64,000 bases of DNA from NCBI GenBank assembly GCA_009731375.1, contig BJOX01000028.1, positions 753,047-817,046 on the forward strand. The letters run 5' to 3'. The DNA comes from Paulinella micropora. Lineage: Eukaryota > Cercozoa > Imbricatea > Euglyphida. Below are positions 30,427-40,273 of this stretch, in pieces (positions within the stretch are counted from its first letter, which is position 1; each line of letters begins with the position of its first letter). The notes below the pieces were generated by a model. It was not told the DNA's origin. It did not search any database and saw only the letters and a program-made list of their open reading frames with translations. A program made the translations under genes and the position numbers.

Positions 30427-32785
30427 TTGAAAATACGACTGCTCTGATTTCTGCTAATTGATTTGCTTGGTCTTGTAGTATATTCATAAGATTTTTATTT
30501 TCTTTTTCTAAATTAACTACCTTTTCCGCCATGTGTTGAAAAGCACTAACCAGTATTGGTATAAATTCCATATATGATACTCCTTCAAGGATGCTTTTTC
30601 CGTCGTCTGCCTTCATTCCACTTTCAGATACGAATTCTGGAATATTTTTTTAACCTCGTCTGCGATAAATCCGTTGCTCTTTTTTTCTTTTTTCTCGTCT
30701 GATTTCCAATAATATGAGCAACAATTAATTTTCATTAATTTCTCACAACATCCCTCACAGTCTAGTGTTTTAATATCTGATTTTAATCTCCTGTCTGAAC
30801 CAGAAGACCATGTATTTGCTCCCGCATTCAAATAAACATAACCCGTATTGTTTTCACCATTTGATAATGAAGTCGACCAAGCATGTAATAATCCACCTGT
30901 ATTCATTACCACCGCATAACCTGATGAGTCTCCTGCTTTCATAAATATTTGTGGGTTGGTCGTATTGTTTGGTCTTTTTCTTAATGTTAAAAATCCGCTG
31001 GATGCTGTCGTCATGCTTGTATCACTCTGAGCATAGATTACACCAGTCCCCCTCGCATAAAAATTTAAATATTGGTTTGTACTGCTTCCCGTAGCATATA
31101 TTGAATTATAACCAAAACCAACTCCCTGTGTCCCGTTGCTGTGTCTGAATTCAACACCAGCAGAAGATGCTCCAAGATTGGCTGTGACATATAACCCGAC
31201 TGGTGTAGCATGAGACCCACTTCTTGCTTCTCCTCTTATATCTGCCGTGCTATTAACAACAGATATCCCAGCATTTGCCGTTAGTAATCCACTCGCAGTT
31301 GCCGTTGTTGTTGATATCCCNNNNNNNNNNAGCATTACCAATTCTAAATAATTCATTTGTGGCTCCATAGTAAAATATGTGATTATCAGTTGTAGCATTA
31401 ACATTGTACATCATTGTGTCTAGTTTAATACCAAATCCATTAAAAGCAGTCGTGGAACCTGTTCCACCATCCCACAAAACTAATTTGTTGTTTGTGTTTG
31501 TATATCCTGACCTATCTATGAAAACACTTTTTCCAGCACCTACTACTATATTGTCGCTCGTTGTTAATGTTGTTGTTGATATACCCGCATTTGCCGTTAT
31601 TAATCCACTCGCGGTTGCCGTTGTTGTTGATATACCAGCACTAGCCGTTAATGTAGTTCCCGTTATTGTTCCACCATTTGTTATGTTATTTGAGTTCATA
31701 TCTAAGGCACCATAAAAGCTCATACCGCCAGCATTGTTAAAACGGACAATGTCAGACGAAGCACTTTTATTATCCAAAAGTTTTGAAATATAAAGTCCTG
31801 CTCCTTTTGCATCAAATGCTACATTCGTAAATACATAACCCCTTTGGTTCGCGGTTCCACTTGTAGCAGTATTTAGAGTAAATAAGAAATACTGATAATC
31901 TCCTGATGTCTGTGAAAAGAATATATCACCTCCATTTTGGTTTAATATCCTCGCCCCATTATATGTAATATTTCCACCATTAGTGATAATTTTATTATTA
32001 AAATCTGCATTGTTCGTTAAAGTTAGATATTTTATCACAGTGCTTGTCCCGTTGAATGTTTTAATTCCTGTTATTGTTTGGTCTCCTGTTAGTTTTACAT
32101 TTTGCCCGTCCAATGTGTCCGCATACCCTTTTGTAGCTCCGTCCGTCGCTAATGTCGGAGTTCCAAGGTTGGCTATTTTGCTACTATTACAATCTAGCCC
32201 CGAAGCATTTACCCAACCGACGATTGCCCCATCAATAATAAAACTTATTTTTTTGGCATTTATTTCAAAGTTATAATTTACACCAGTGCCCATATCAAGG
32301 CATCTGATAGTTCCTATATTGGCTGTGGAGTTAAAAACCACGAATGTTCCCTTTGTTGTCGCATTCGTTGAATTTCCTGTTATTTCAAGACCACTGCTAA
32401 ATGTCTTGATTCCTGCTATTGTTTGGTTTCCTGTTAGTTTCACATTTTGCCCGTCTTTTGTATCAACATAACTTTTGTTTGCTCCGTCCGTTGTTGCTGA
32501 TGGTGTGGCTAAGTTTGTTATTTTGTTGTTATTCAAAGATAGTGTAGTGCCAGTTGCGGTTATAATTAAAGTATTACCTGAATATAACTCAACATACGAA
32601 CCCGTTATTTGTATCTGATACCAAGTCGCTGCTGCCGTTTTTTGTGCTGCAATCATTCCTATTTTTGTATCAAAGGCTATGCCGATGCAGTCAAAAGAAA
32701 ATAGAAAAGAATTTGGATTTGAGGTTCAGAATAAAAATTTTGACTGAATTGATATAGAGGGACTTACATTCAATAAATCACTCAT
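30413..32785 (-). pseudogene. PLV tail-fibre-like protein with S74 chaperone domain, broken
   Basis: Blocks 32656-31253, 31404-30613 and 30616-30413 make one ~790-residue protein. The N-terminal part has phage-fibre repeats: NLATPSATTDGANKSYVDT followed by GQNVKLTGNQTIAGIKTF, repeated as NLGTPTLATDGATKGYADT. The end is an intramolecular chaperone/peptidase S74 domain: SGSDRRLKSDIKTLD, YYWKSDEKKEKKSNGFIADEV, then DGKSILEGVSYMEFIPILV and a coiled-coil tail. A 10-N gap (31321-31330) and a 1-nt shift near 30645 break it. Upstream, the frame reaches an ATG at 32785 through one TGA (32726-32728). S74 domains trimerise and cleave phage fibres and endosialidases. Confidence 0.85.
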
Positions 32786-33065
32786 AAAATACATTGCTTA
32801 CGACAAACAAAATGAAAGCAATGTGATGAGGGTTGAAAGTCAAAATGATTTGTTGGCAAATGTAAGAATTAATTTAGAGTTTGTAAAAGAGTGGTCATGA
32901 CCACTAACTCCTTTACCGCATAGGAATATAATCTAGTGCGACAAAAAATTTTGTCTAAAAATTGAAGCGGCTTTCAGAAAAGCTCACTTTCATTCAAAGA
33001 GATTTACTAATGCCACACTTGTGTGTGGTAGGTGAAGGAGACTGGAGGATACTTCAAAAAGGTAA
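32679..33065 (+). pseudogene. Possible decayed rightward ORF at the PLV right end
   Basis: One frame of 128 codons begins MPMQSKENRKEFGFEVQNKN and continues in protein-like composition through four in-frame stops: TGA at 32745, TGA at 32898, TAG at 32934 and TGA at 33033, ending at a TAA. Segments such as IDIEGLTFNKSLIKYIAYDK look coding. The start is antisense to the proposed 5' extension of the fibre gene, so only one of the two can be right in 32679-32785. No family recognised. Confidence 0.35.
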
Positions 33066-33121
33066 ATTAGTCCCTTTGGGACAATTGTCAATTGCTTGCT
33101 ATTGACTAAATTCGATGATGT

Positions 33122-33265
33122 ATATATGTTTTCTTGTAGTGTGCTGTAGAAGGCTATTTGGTTGTTTTTGTTTCTTTGTATCTATAATCCATAGGAGAGG
33201 TTGCACAGAAAACGAAGTCGTGGATTTTTCAAAAATTCACGACGAGTATTTCTGTATCATCTACT
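33122..33265 (-). repeat. Right terminal inverted repeat of the PLV
   Basis: 144 bases, reverse complement of 16874-17020, ending CATCTACT at the insertion junction. It is followed directly by the right AAGAAA duplication. Confidence 0.95.
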
Positions 33266-33271
33266 AAGAAA
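33266..33271. other. Target-site duplication, right copy (AAGAAA)
   Basis: Identical to 16868-16873. Host sequence resumes as TAATACTC. Confidence 0.88.
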
Positions 33272-33605
33272 TAATACTCAAACTACGAAATTTGAGATTT
33301 TCGTGTTTCGACAAAAAAAATTAGGTGGTTTTCTTCTAGCTGGTTTGTAGCATACAAGTAAAATTATCAAGAAATATTTTGTACAAGTAATCAAAAACGC
33401 TCAAGGTTACTATGTATATACTTGGATAGCTTTAAGATGCTTTGTGGTAAAAGATAGCTGATGCACTCAGGGAACTTTGCTGGTATCTTTTCCTAGATCG
33501 GCCGGCACCGGCACCCACCAACAAAAATGATTGAGTTTCCGGGATTTCTTTTTCTTGTTGAATGGTGCCACCTATACCAAGTAATTTCCGTCTTCCTGCA
33601 AGAAT
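33272..33605. other. Host flank right of the PLV
   Basis: AT-rich DNA with no gene recognised on either strand. It is the continuation of the pre-insertion locus. Confidence 0.55.
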
Positions 33606-34175
33606 CCTTGTGTTTAGTTTAGGGGATTTTGGACTTTCAGTATGTATAGATTATTTTATTTAGCTTGAAGTAAGTCATCCCAGTAGTCCTGCTTCTGGTT
33701 TGTCTTTAGGAGTATAGTTTCCGTAAAGGGAACTGCTTTCCTATACTACTACTCCTACTACTACTACTACTAGGATCCTGACACTTGTGTTTAGTTTAGG
33801 GGATTTTGGACTTTCAGTATGTATAGATTATTTTATTAGCTTGAAGTAAGTGATCCTAGTAGTCCTGCTTCTGGTTTGTCTTTAGGAGTACAGTTTCAGC
33901 AGTTCCCTTTTAAACTACTACTACTACTACTAGGATCCTGAGACTTGTGTTTAGTTTAGGGGATTTTGGACTTTCAGTATGTATAGATTATTTTATTTAG
34001 CTTGAAGTAAGTCATCCCAGTAGTCCTGCTTCTGGTTTGTCTTTAGGAGTATAGTTTCCGTAAAGGGAACTGCTTGCTACTACTACTACTACTGCTACTA
34101 CTACTACTACTACTACTACTAAGGGGACTGCTTGCCATTCTGTAAAGGGGACTACTACTACTTCTGATTTTATTA
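33606..34175. repeat. Three-copy tandem repeat with ACT-rich spacers
   Basis: A unit containing TTGTGTTTAGTTTAGGGG, then TTCAGTATGTATAG and CTGCTTCTGGTTTGTC starts near 33607, 33784 and 33944. Copies are 160-177 bases apart and differ mainly in the number of CTA/ACT trinucleotides between them. Confidence 0.9.
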
Positions 34176-34214
34176 TTTAGAGAAACATTCTCAGGGATTT
34201 CAACAAGCTAGACA

Positions 34215-34770
34215 TCGAGGTCTGTCTGTCTGTCTGTCTGTCTGTGTCTGTCTGTGTCTGTCTGTGTCTGTCTGTGTCTGTCTGTGTCTGTCTGTCTGTC
34301 TGTCTTATACATACATACATACATACATACATACATACATACATACATACATACATACATACAACATACATACATACATACATACATACATACACACACA
34401 CATACATACATACATACATACATACATACGCACATAATGTACATACATACATAAGTAAGTACATACATACATATACATACGTACGTACGTACATACATAC
34501 ATACATACATACATACATACATACTTAAGTACATACATACATGCATGCATGCATGCATACATACATGCATACATACATGCATACATGCATGCATACATAC
34601 ATGCATACATACATACCATACATACATACATACAAGGTACATACGTACATATGTACATACATACATACATACATACATATATACATACATACATACATAT
34701 GTACATACATACATACATACATACATGCATGCATGCATGCATACATACATACATACATACAATTTTCACC
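34215..34770. repeat. TCTG and CATA microsatellite field
   Basis: (TCTG)n with TGTC variants to about 34308, then (CATA)n with CATG, CACA and GTAC variants. No coding. Confidence 0.97.
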
Positions 34771-35085
34771 TCCCTTTGATTTGCCTTCTCTTTCATTTTC
34801 TTTGTTCCCCTCTCCCCTTTCTTCATTCCTTTTTATTTTCCCTCCTTTTCCCCTCTTCTGTTCAAATCCTGTTTTGACCTCTGCTTTTCATTTTTCTTTA
34901 TTTGACCTCCCACACTTCTCCCTGTAGTCTGCTATTTTCTCTCTTTGTTTACCCTTCTGTTTCACCGATGTTCGCTTACTTACATGCTTCTTCTTCTTTC
35001 TTCTTCTTTCTTCTTCTTTCTTCCTTTTCAGCTCTACGAAAAGCAAGCGCTCTTCATTATTAAAAGTCGTGTTGTGGGGGGAAAA
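34770..35085. other. T/C-rich anonymous stretch
   Basis: Plus strand is pyrimidine-rich with TTCTTC runs at 34988-35025. No gene seen. Confidence 0.5.
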
Positions 35086-35440
35086 AATACACACATACAT
35101 GCATACATACATACATACATACATACATGCATACATGCATATATACATGCATACATACATACATACAACAGTCACACACACATACACACACACACACAGC
35201 GCGCCCGCGCGTACATACATACATACATACATACATACATACATACATACGTACGTACGTACGTATGTACGGTACGTACGGTGCGTACATACACATACAT
35301 ACATACATACATACACACATACACACATGCATACATACATACATACATACATACATACATACATACATACATGCGTGCATGCATGCTTGCATACATGCAT
35401 ACATACATGCATATATACATACATACATACATACGTATGT
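35086..35440. repeat. CATA-type microsatellite with GTAC core
   Basis: (CATA)n arrays flank CACACA and a GTAC-rich self-complementary centre at 35250-35290. Confidence 0.95.
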
Positions 35441-35571
35441 TATACACGCTTGCCTACATCTCTGCTACCAAAATCTCGGATATTCACGCACGAAATTCAC
35501 GCTTCGTTCCGAAACACAGGTATTGATCGGTCACCTCTACAAAGTGTGGTCAGGTTACTGATAAAACTTCA

Positions 35572-35658
35572 TATGCGGCCCGCCAAATTTGACGTGTTTT
35601 GCGGGCTCGCCGGCCCGGCTCGCCCGCAAAACACTTCAAATTTGTGGTAGCCGCATAA
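35572..35658. repeat. GC-rich foldback element, copy 1
   Basis: An imperfect palindrome: GCGGCCCGCCAAATTTGA pairs with TCAAATTTGTGGTAGCCGC, and GTGTTTTGCGGGC pairs with GCCCGCAAAACAC around a CTCGCCGGCCCGG centre. A diverged copy is at 51585-51655. MITE-like; no coding capacity. Confidence 0.75.
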
Positions 35659-35762
35659 TATACTATTCACATGCTGCACATGTGCACAACTTGAGAGAGG
35701 GTAAGCTGCGTGTGTTGTTGTCGTAGAGAGTGGGAGGACTATGTGAGTCACTCCATCTTAAA

Positions 35763-35795
<33 letters not shown>

Positions 35796-35847
35796 CATAC
35801 ATACATGCATACATACAGACCGACCGACAGGACAGACAGACAGACAG

Positions 35848-35878
<31 letters not shown>

Positions 35879-35953
35879 TGTATGTATGTATGTATGTGTA
35901 TGTGTGTACTTATGCATTTATTTCATGTTTCAGTACGGGAGTCTGCTGTACGT

Positions 35954-36028
<75 letters not shown>

Positions 36029-36074
36029 ATAGTAGTAATAGTAGTAGTAGCAATAGTAGTAGAAGTAGTAGTAG
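35763..36074. repeat. CATA, GTAT and GTA microsatellites
   Basis: (CATA)n to 35816, (GTAT)n at 35850-35900 and (GTA)n from 35957 to the gap edge. Confidence 0.95.
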
Positions 36075-36701
36075 NNNNNNNNNNNNNNNNNNNNNNNNNN
36101 NNNNNNNNNNNNNNNNNNNNNNNNNNNNNNNNNNNNNNNNNNNNNNNNNNNNNNNNNNNNNNNNNNNNNNNNNNNNNNNNNNNNNNNNNNNNNNNNNNNN
36201 NNNNNNNNNNNNNNNNNNNNNNNNNNNNNNNNNNNNNNNNNNNNNNNNNNNNNNNNNNNNNNNNNNNNNNNNNNNNNNNNNNNNNNNNNNNNNNNNNNNN
36301 NNNNNNNNNNNNNNNNNNNNNNNNNNNNNNNNNNNNNNNNNNNNNNNNNNNNNNNNNNNNNNNNNNNNNNNNNNNNNNNNNNNNNNNNNNNNNNNNNNNN
36401 NNNNNNNNNNNNNNNNNNNNNNNNNNNNNNNNNNNNNNNNNNNNNNNNNNNNNNNNNNNNNNNNNNNNNNNNNNNNNNNNNNNNNNNNNNNNNNNNNNNN
36501 NNNNNNNNNNNNNNNNNNNNNNNNNNNNNNNNNNNNNNNNNNNNNNNNNNNNNNNNNNNNNNNNNNNNNNNNNNNNNNNNNNNNNNNNNNNNNNNNNNNN
36601 NNNNNNNNNNNNNNNNNNNNNNNNNNNNNNNNNNNNNNNNNNNNNNNNNNNNNNNNNNNNNNNNNNNNNNNNNNNNNNNNNNNNNNNNNNNNNNNNNNNN
36701 N
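36075..36701. other. Assembly gap
   Basis: Unknown bases between a (GTA)n array and a poly-C/(TC)n/(TATC)n stretch at 36702-36765. Confidence 0.99.
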
Positions 36702-36703
36702 CC

Positions 36704-36759
<56 letters not shown>

Positions 36760-36837
36760 CTATCTTGTCCTCCAGAAAAATAATCAGCTTGACTTTATCC
36801 ATGCTTTGTGTCGCGTCATTTTGTTTGTTCTACTTCC

Positions 36838-37530
36838 ATGTATGCATGTATGTATGTATATATGAATGTATGTATGTATGTATATATGTATGTATATATG
36901 AATGTATGTATGTACATATGGATGGATGGATGTGAAGCATGACATGCATGCCTTTTTATGCATGTATGTACATGCATGCATGTATGTATGTATGTATGTA
37001 TATATTTCTGAATGTATCTATGAATATATGCATATAGGTATGTATGCATGTATGTATGTATGGATGGATGGATGGATGGATGTATGGATGTATGTATGGA
37101 TGTATTTATGGATGTATGTATGGATGTATGTATGGAGGGATGGATGTGTATGTATGTATGTATGTTTTTACGGATCACTGTTCTATTTAGAATACTTGCC
37201 ACTCGTAGAGATGAGTGGGAGGTGTAAGAGAAAAAATCAAAGTGGTATCAAAGAGATACAAAAAGGGAAATAGAAATGAAGCGTAAATTTTGAAGAAAAA
37301 AAAAACCAAAATGTATGACATGCATGCATGCATGCATGCATGCATGTATGTATGTATGTATGTATGTATGACAGATTGCGCAAAAAAGGGTCTAGATCGG
37401 GATCTTGGTTTTGTACATATGTACATATGTACATATTTTTGTACATATGTACATATGTGCATATATGCATATGTACATATGTACATATGTACATATGTAT
37501 GTATGTATGTATGTATATAGGTAGGTAGGT
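36838..37530. repeat. ATGT, GGAT and GTACATAT repeat field
   Basis: (ATGT)n with GGAT variants at 36838-37165, (TGCA)n and (TGTA)n at 37317-37372, and an array of GTACATAT at 37413-37500. The last is self-complementary in every unit. A non-repeat island at 37166-37300 holds nothing recognisable. Confidence 0.93.
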
Positions 37531-38029
37531 AGGTAAGTATGGATGTTCTAAGATTGAGAGACGCTCATCGTCCTTCCTTCCTCCCCCTTTTTTGAAATTG
37601 GAATGGCCCTATTACCAGTGTATGCCGTCAAAAGAGAGAAGATCAGGAAATTGCAAAGCACACACACAGGAAAACACAGCCACCCATCAGTGAATTATCT
37701 TCTATGGTCTGGTTGGAAAATGTGAAAAGGTTGAAGAGTTGAGGGTTTGTGGTTTAAGTTTCTGGACAAGCACGAAAAGCGAAGAATGCAAACGGTTGAG
37801 GTAGAAACTTGGGGAAAGGGTAAAAGTTACTTCGGAAAAGAAAAGGAGAGATATGGCACAGGTTGAGACCTGAGGTGCGAAGAAAGGTAAGATTCAAAAC
37901 TCGAGTGTGGAAGATCGGGGAGACGAATGGTGGGTAGACAAGAGCAGAAAAGACGAGGGCATGCATGTGTGTATGCATGTATGTATATATGTGGGGAGGG
38001 GTCCAATGTACCTCTTGAGAGGGGTTTAT
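37531..38029. other. Anonymous purine-rich stretch
   Basis: No gene supported; a short ATGT repeat lies at 37964-37990. Confidence 0.5.
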
Positions 38030-38245
38030 TAATGAGAAGTTCCTTGTACTTAACCACAATGAGCAATGACTTCAAACGTTTCGTTCTCAGCCGGATCTTT
38101 GCGGCTTGTGTAGTGACTCATTTGAAAGCTCTCATCAAGAGCTTTCTAATGAGCCATAACACAGGTTGTAGATGCAAATACTGACTGAGATCAAAGCGCT
38201 TGAAGTCATTGTTCGTTGTACTTAAGAAGTAGGAACTTCTCATTC
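38030..38245. repeat. Foldback (MITE-like) element, ~215 bp
   Basis: The outer arms AATGAGAAGTTCCTTGTAC and GTAGGAACTTCTCATT pair, as do CAATGACTTCAAACG and CGCTTGAAGTCATTG. The centre contains GAAAGCTCTCATCAAGAGC followed by TTTC, itself a hairpin. No ORF. The whole can form one long cruciform. Confidence 0.75.
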
Positions 38246-38640
38246 ATCGTGCAAGATCATGACAAGAAAGAGGCCCAGGGAGAAAAGAAATCAGAGAGGA
38301 GGAAATAATAATGGAATAAGGAAAAAGGAGAGAAGGGGCCGATTTTAAGGAAAGCAGAAGTAGATGGAAATATCAAGCAATACCAAAGGAAGCTAAACAA
38401 ACCTAAACACGTTAGCACAGTCACCAGGTCTGTAAATGAGAGTTTACCCTATGAAGCATATATTGAAAGTTGATCAAGCAAGAAGGGAGAGAGGGCCACT
38501 TAAAAAAAGCAAGAAGACAGAAGAAGTAACAGCAAAAAGGGTGACGCAATCCAGCCAGAACCACAAGCAGGACATTACACACATTATCAACATACACTGA
38601 CACTCGCAAGGAGAGCAGGGGAGGCACACACACAGACGCA
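38246..38640. other. Anonymous purine-rich stretch
   Basis: No gene seen on either strand. Confidence 0.5.
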
Positions 38641-38806
38641 GGAGGTAGGCAGGTAGGTAGGTAGGTAGGTAGGTTGGTTGGTTGGTAGGTAGGTAGGTAG
38701 GTAGGTGGGTAGGTTGGCAGGTAGGCAGGTTGGTAGGTAGGCAAGTAGGTAGGTTGGTAGGTAGGCAGGTAGGCAGGTAGGTAGGCAGGTAGGTAGGGAG
38801 AGAGGC
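38641..38806. repeat. GGTA microsatellite with GGTT/GGCA variants
   Basis: Interrupted (GTAG)n array. The minus-strand LPTY-type open frames across it are artefacts. Confidence 0.95.
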
Positions 38807-39027
38807 AAGTGCAGGAAGCGCTAGACAAGACCTGTAAGGAGCATTAATATTCATGATCCACCGGCGAACAACTCATTTTTACACAGCCGACTCTCCAATC
38901 AAACGGAAACCCCTTAGGAGTATCAGTGGAAACCCCTTAGGAGTATCAGTGGTTGGGGAGTGTGAGAGCGCTCGCGGTGGGCGCGTCGAGCAAATTAGTC
39001 ACGGGTAATGCAGACATCAATGCTTAC

Positions 39028-39031
39028 TACG

Positions 39032-39092
<61 letters not shown>

Positions 39093-39285
39093 GTTCACTA
39101 CTACTTCTTCACTACTACTACTTCACTACTACTACTTCACTACTACTACTTCACTACTACTACTTCACTACTACTACACTATTACTTCACTACTACTTCA
39201 CTACTACTACCACTGCACTACTACTACTACTTCACTTCTACTACTACTTGACTTTTAATACTACTAATACTACTAATACTACTAA

Positions 39286-39325
<40 letters not shown>

Positions 39326-39912
39326 TCTCTTCTTCTCTTCTTCTTTTCTTCTTCTTTTCTTCTTCTCTTCTTTTTCTCTTCTTCTTCTATTCTTTTTTTC
39401 TTCTTCTTTTCTTCTTCTTCTCTTCTTCTTCTCTTCTTCTTCTATTCTTCTTCTCTTCTTCTTTACTTCTTCTTCTCTTCTTCTTCTCTTCTTCTCTTCT
39501 TCTTCTCTTCTTCTTCTCTTCTTCTTTTCTTCTTCTTCTCTTCTTCTTCTCTTCTCTTCTTCTTTTCTTCTTCTCTTCTTCTTCTCTTCTTCTTCTCTTC
39601 TTCTTCTCTTCTTCTTCTCTTCTTCTCTTTTTCTCTTCTTCTTCTCTTCTTCTTCTCTTCTTCTTCTCTTCTTCTTCTCTTCTTCTTCTCTTCTTCTTCT
39701 CTTCTTCTTCTCTTCTTTTTCTCTTCTTCTCTTCTTCTTCTCTTCTTCTCTTCTTCTCTTCTTCTTCTCTTCTTCTTCTCTTCTTCTTCTCTTCTTCTTC
39801 TCTTCTTCTTTCTTCTTCTTTCTTCTTCTTTTTTCTTCTTTTTTCTTCTTTTTTCTTTTTTTTCTTTCTTTTTTTTCTTTCTTTTTTTTCTTTCTTTTTT
39901 TCTTTCTTTTTT

Positions 39913-39949
<37 letters not shown>

Positions 39950-39995
39950 TTCTTCTTCTTCTTCTTCTTCTCATTCTCATTCTCCTTCTTCTTGT
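39028..39995. repeat. ACT then TTC-rich microsatellite, ~970 bp
   Basis: (CTA)n with TTCA interruptions to 39325, then about 630 bases of TTCTTCTC-type repeat grading into (TTTC)n. A single open frame runs through it only because the repeat lacks stops. Confidence 0.97.
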
Positions 39996-40273
39996 GTTTC
40001 TTAAATCGATATATTCTGAATACATTATCAGCCCTCCTTCCTTCCTCTTCTCTGTGGTTCTTTCTAGTCCTCTTTTCTGGGTTGGTTGCACTCTTTCAAT
40101 GACTTTTTTCCCCTCCGCGCATTGGACAAGCAACTCTTCCACGGCTTGTGTGTGTTCTAGCCTTTCGAATGTCCATCCCCACAGCGGAGTCTGGAGGTCT
40201 CTTGTTCACATGTGCCTCAGCCCATAACTGTATATATGTCAGCCGATTCATTTTTCGATCTGCCTGCTTGCAG

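Larger units (their letters stand above)
16874..33265. mobile_element. Endogenous Polinton-like virus (PLV), 16.4 kb
   Basis: The element is bounded by ~145-bp terminal inverted repeats that start 5'-AG and end CT-3', and by a perfect AAGAAA target-site duplication. It is clearly richer in A+T than the flanking retroelements. Gene content is diagnostic: protein-primed DNA polymerase B, double-jelly-roll capsid protein, penton, Ulp1/adenain-like protease and an A32/FtsK-HerA packaging ATPase. Replication genes read rightward (17.1-22.1 kb) and converge on leftward virion genes (22.1-32.8 kb). No integrase, helicase or tyrosine recombinase was found. Many genes carry stops or 1-nt shifts, so it is probably not functional as assembled. 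Confidence 0.95.

Noticed and set aside
16874-33265. Classification as a virophage proper
   Set aside because: No virophage-specific helicase-primase or integrase is seen, and the gene order, HIRAN and S74 genes fit PLVs better; a profile-based capsid tree would be decisive.
34203-35440. Long MYVCMYVC and THTYIHTYI open frames
   Set aside because: They are translations of (CATA)n in both strands without any other sequence feature.
39387-40142. 251-residue Glu/Lys/Arg frame
   Set aside because: Antisense of a TTC-rich microsatellite.
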